Assembly: GCF_037977055.1 (NCBI RefSeq)
Contig: NZ_CP150274.1
Location: 5,952,001 to 6,016,000 of the forward strand
Length of the DNA: 64,000 nt
From: Paenibacillus sp. FSL K6-1096
GTDB lineage: Bacteria > Bacillota > Bacilli > Paenibacillales > Paenibacillaceae
Direction of reading: 5' to 3'
Part shown: positions 61,816 through 64,000 of the stretch, one piece after another
Layout of the letters: each line of letters opens with the position of its first letter
Numbering within the stretch: position 1 is the stretch's first letter
Notes under the pieces: model-generated
Database searches by the model: none
Told to the model about the DNA's origin: nothing
Seen by the model: only the letters and a program-made list of their open reading frames with translations
Position numbers and translations under genes: made by a program

Positions 61816-62397
61816 ATGAGTGTAATTCCCTATGTAATTGAACAGACGGCCCGTGGAGAGCGGTCGTATGACATTTATTCCCGGCTGCTGAAGGACCGGA
61901 TTGTGTTCGTCGGTGCGGCGATCGATGACGCGCTGGCGAACAGCATTATCGCCCAGCTTCTGTTCCTGGCGGCGGAAGAGCCGGAGAAGGATATCCAGAT
62001 GTTCATTAACAGCCCCGGAGGCTCGACGACGGCGGGCTTTGGCATCTATGATACGATGCAGGTCATCCGGCCGCAGGTGAACACGATCTGCACCGGGTTC
62101 GCCGCTTCGTTCGCTTCGCTGCTGCTTCTGGCCGGAGCCACCGGCAAAAGATCCGCACTCCCGAACAGCGAGATCATGATCCACCAGCCGCATGGCGGCG
62201 CGCAGGGGCAGGCGAGCGACATTGCGATTAGCGCGCGGCGCATTCTCCAGATCCGGCAGAAGATCGTCCAGATCACAGCAGAACGTACCGGTCAGCCGGC
62301 CGAGAAGGTGGAGAAGGACATGGACCGGGATTACTTTATGTCAGCCGAGGAAGCCCGTGAATACGGGATTATTGACACCATCATCACTAATTTATAG
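61816..62397 (+). CDS. ClpP-family ATP-dependent protease subunit (paralogue)
   Basis: 193 residues. The triad Ser98 (GFAASFAS), His123 (IHQPHGG) and Asp172 (MDRDYF) fits ClpP numbering with one residue offset. NSPGGSTTAGFGIYDTMQ and LPNSEIMIHQPHGGAQGQASDI are ClpP hallmarks. The nucleophile motif AASF and the IDDALANS segment differ from the usual AASM. AGGAGGCG lies 7 nt before ATG. No ATPase gene is nearby; it would pair with a ClpC/ClpX encoded elsewhere. It is followed 12 bp later by a 70-residue gene. Confidence 0.92.
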   Translation: MSVIPYVIEQTARGERSYDIYSRLLKDRIVFVGAAIDDALANSIIAQLLFLAAEEPEKDIQMFINSPGGSTTAGFGIYDTMQVIRPQVNTICTGFAASFASLLLLAGATGKRSALPNSEIMIHQPHGGAQGQASDIAISARRILQIRQKIVQITAERTGQPAEKVEKDMDRDYFMSAEEAREYGIIDTIITNL

Positions 62398-62409
62398 GAG
62401 AGGGGAACG

Positions 62410-62622
62410 ATGAAGATGCTGGAAGCATTGAAAGGCCAGGAAGTCGCAATTCATTGTCTGGATGGCACAAGTGTCAGAGGAGGCGTACTGGAGGCGTTGG
62501 ATGACCGGTTCGTGAAATACCGCACGGAATATCAGACCCTCTATATTCCCATTACCTCGATCCGGGCGGTAGAGCTGCAGACCAAGGAACGCGAGCGTCC
62601 TCGCGTCGGCTTCGGGCAATAA
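62410..62622 (+). CDS. 70-residue Sm-like / DUF2642-type protein
   Basis: The first 55 residues form an Sm-like beta barrel pattern (EALKGQEVAIHCLDGTSVRGGVLEALDDRFVKYRTEYQTLYIPITSIRAVEL), as in small RNA- or DNA-binding Lsm-like and DUF2642 proteins. It is 12 bp from the ClpP paralogue gene with its own site AGGAGAGGGGAACG, so the pair is co-expressed. Its function is unknown. Confidence 0.7.
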   Translation: MKMLEALKGQEVAIHCLDGTSVRGGVLEALDDRFVKYRTEYQTLYIPITSIRAVELQTKERERPRVGFGQ

Positions 62623-62648
62623 TCGGGAGCTGCATGTAAAAGCGTACA

Positions 62649-62696
62649 AACCCCCGTCATCTCTGCTCAGAACGAGCGAAGACGACGGGGGGGGTT
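62649..62696 (+). terminator. terminator of the clpP-paralogue operon
   Basis: CCCCCGTC / GACGGGGG outer stem with an inner GCTC / GAGC stem, then GGGTTCTTCG. T run is weak. Confidence 0.65.
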
Positions 62697-62737
62697 CTTC
62701 GAATGATTCGTAGAGCCCGCATATGGTCGCGTATGGC

Positions 62738-62921
62738 CGAATGTATACGGAAAACAGTATACATTGTGGTGAGCACGGGCTTGTGGCCCGAATGTATGCG
62801 AAAAACAGCATAGATTGTGGTGGGCACGGGGCTTGTGGCCCGAATGTATGCGGAAAACAGCATACATTGCGGTGGCACGCGGCGCACGGCTCAAATGTAT
62901 GCGAAAAACAGTATACATTGT
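62738..62921 (+). repeat. 51-bp hairpin repeat array, locus 3 (4 units)
   Basis: Four units (51, 52, 51 bp and a partial) carry AATGTATAC...GTATACATT, AATGTATGC...GCATAGATT, AATGTATGC...GCATACATT and AATGTATGC...GTATACATT around GAAAACA-type loops. Units 1 and 3 are perfectly paired with different base pairs at stem position 8 (A-T and G-C), unit 4 has G-T there: covariation that preserves the stem. GC-rich halves GGGCACGGGCTTGTGGCCC follow. No protein-coding signal. Confidence 0.93.
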
Positions 62922-62973
62922 GTTAGCACGAGGGTAATCCCATTCATCCGTTTAATCTCCTTCTATTTCTCGC

Positions 62974-63057
62974 TGAAACGGTACCGTCGAAAGGACGGCA
63001 AAGCCATTTCCACTTTATGGGCGTAAGTTCTGGCTGCCTTGTGGACGCTAGTCCCGC
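62974..63057 (+). ncRNA. candidate structured RNA with GEMM-like elements
   Basis: CCGTC-GAAAG-GACGG hairpin (62984-62998), then GGCAAAGCC (62997-63005), a GCCAT/ATGGGC hairpin and GTAAG, and a CTGGC/GCTAG hairpin. A GAAA-capped stem followed by CAAAGCC and a GGNC-UAAG segment recalls c-di-GMP-I (GEMM) riboswitches, but the expected GGGCAAACC half and the GGUUACC end are not convincing. The downstream gene lies on the other strand, so the context does not fit a riboswitch. Confidence 0.35.
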
Positions 63058-64000
63058 TTAGACCGGCAACAGGAAAGCAGGCTCCAGCCGGTGAACTCCC
63101 TTGGGGGAGTAGCCAAGCGCTGAGCTTAACCCGCACAGATCCGCCAGCAGACAGATAATGCTCAGCCACATCTCGGTGCCTTGCAGGCCGGTGTCCTGCT
63201 GCCGGGATAGCTGGAAGGCGAAGCCGCGTCCGGGGACCCAGAAGGGCAGCACCTCCCCGAGCAGCTTCCCGGCCCAGGCACGGATCTCCGCCTGCCGGTA
63301 ATCACTCTGCTTCAGGCAGAGCCAGAGCGGGTGAACAACATCCAGCACATTGCAGGCATTCAGCGCTTCCTGGCGGAAGAAGCGGCGGTCCCGGCTGTGA
63401 GCCAGCACCGTATCGATGGTGCGCTCAGGATACGGCAGGGGCAGGCCGAACTGGGCGTAGGTTGCGCGGGTAAGGCGGTAAAAGCCGTTCACCGGCTGCA
63501 GCCAGCCCTCCTCCGCAGTAGGCAGACCCCACAGCCCCGAGTCCCGGCGGCAATGCGTCGCCAGCCAGCCGAACAGATCATCCGGGCGCTTGCCGGAGCC
63601 GAAGGACTGCAGATTATGATAGAGGCCGGTAGCGTAGCAATCGATCCAGTCGCCGGCACCCCAGGCATTCTCCGCCCACGGCAGACGATCAAGCTGCTGA
63701 TACAGCGTTAAGGTATCCATATTCCCGATGGCAGTAACGGGATGAGGCAGAGCAGCGCCCAGCACTTCAAGAGCGTAGCCTACAGCGAGAAGATGATAAC
63801 GCGAGAGGTGGTCCGTTAACAGCTCCGGCTGATCCTCCGGCCCGGGCGGAGACCATGGATCAGGCAATAATCCGGTCCGGCTATCCTGGAACTGTTGTAG
63901 GGTGGCGATCAGCTCTTCCTTCGTCCAGCCAGGCGGCAGGCTGCCGAACATTGCAGCGATCTCCACAGCATCGCAGTAGGCCCGTACCGTCCGCCCCGCT
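63058..64000 (-). CDS. partial protein, helical toroid-like (prenyltransferase/squalene oxidase-like fold suspected)
   Basis: The frame is open to the right edge, so the N-terminus is outside; 313 residues are visible. The sequence is helical with repeated aromatic-rich helices (LPWAENAWGAGDWIDCYATGLYHNL, FGWLATHCRRDSGLWGLPTAEEGWLQPVNGFYRLTRATYAQFG, ALNACNVLDVVHPLWLCLKQSDY), which resembles alpha/alpha-toroid proteins. No DXDD or other catalytic motif was identified. Function unknown; the family call is tentative. Confidence 0.5.
   Translation of the reverse strand, partial: AGRTVRAYCDAVEIAAMFGSLPPGWTKEELIATLQQFQDSRTGLLPDPWSPPGPEDQPELLTDHLSRYHLLAVGYALEVLGAALPHPVTAIGNMDTLTLYQQLDRLPWAENAWGAGDWIDCYATGLYHNLQSFGSGKRPDDLFGWLATHCRRDSGLWGLPTAEEGWLQPVNGFYRLTRATYAQFGLPLPYPERTIDTVLAHSRDRRFFRQEALNACNVLDVVHPLWLCLKQSDYRQAEIRAWAGKLLGEVLPFWVPGRGFAFQLSRQQDTGLQGTEMWLSIICLLADLCGLSSALGYSPKGVHRLEPAFLLPV

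Noticed and set aside
62723..63026. Frames of 67-83 codons around the locus 3 array
   Set aside because: Repeat-derived; no ribosome site; they cross the terminator and the candidate RNA.

Overview
The window looks like chromosomal DNA of a Paenibacillus-type spore former (Bacillales). This is inferred from an S-layer-anchored surface protein with three SLH repeats, a complete GerA-type germinant receptor locus, YesMN-style two-component pairs, strong Shine-Dalgarno sequences with many TTG/GTG starts, and moderately high GC. No phage, transposase, integrase or cas gene was recognised. Most of the window is ordinary core and accessory gene content.

Left third (1-30.5 kb). It opens with the end of a DoxX-like membrane protein and a very large SLH protein with Ycf48-like and seven SbsA-type Ig repeats. 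A TerD-domain pair follows. Next is a lantibiotic/bacitracin-type detoxification module: response regulator and histidine kinase on the minus strand, divergent from an ATPase and two ABC-2 permeases. Then come a secreted asparaginase, an ECF sigma factor with a membrane-anchored partner, and a six-gene transport and sensing operon (ferric-iron or aminoethylphosphonate type binding protein, ATPase, fused permease, YesM-like kinase, YesN-like regulator; five ORFs, with the permease being a fusion of two). A siderophore ABC transporter is split around two tandem Fur boxes. An ABC-2 exporter operon ends next to a class C beta-lactamase-like hydrolase and an APC amino acid permease.

Middle (30.5-47 kb). 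A tRNA-Lys(CTT) with its own promoter and terminator is followed by a 13-copy array of 51-52 bp hairpin repeats. After it are a VOC protein, DUF4180, an M16C metalloprotease, an LLM flavin oxidoreductase, class I FBP aldolase, a GH16 glucanase with a ricin-type lectin domain, an esterase, DUF1801, oligoendopeptidase F, a small Mor-like/CD3324-family protein behind an unusual leader (18-codon ORF overlapping two mutually exclusive hairpins), an amidase and an AprX-like subtilase.

Right third (47-64 kb). GerB-type permease lies divergent from GerA and GerC. Then come a flavoprotein, a UbiD-family decarboxylase, a 40-residue basic small membrane protein, an XRE/TPR-like regulator divergent from a proline-rich microprotein, a zinc-dependent phospholipase C-like protein, a chemoreceptor, an SDR epimerase, a second ECF sigma factor, a ClpP paralogue with a 70-residue partner, and a truncated gene at the right edge.

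The most unusual signals are noncoding. Three intergenic arrays (5.4, 30.8 and 62.7 kb) share a 51-bp hairpin unit, all in the same orientation and all just past the terminator of a plus-strand transcript; one array shows covariation in its stem. The leader at 43.2-43.4 kb has the architecture of a translation-coupled RNA switch. A further candidate structured RNA with GEMM-like elements lies at 62.97-63.06 kb. All functional calls rest on motif recognition by eye; no database search was run.
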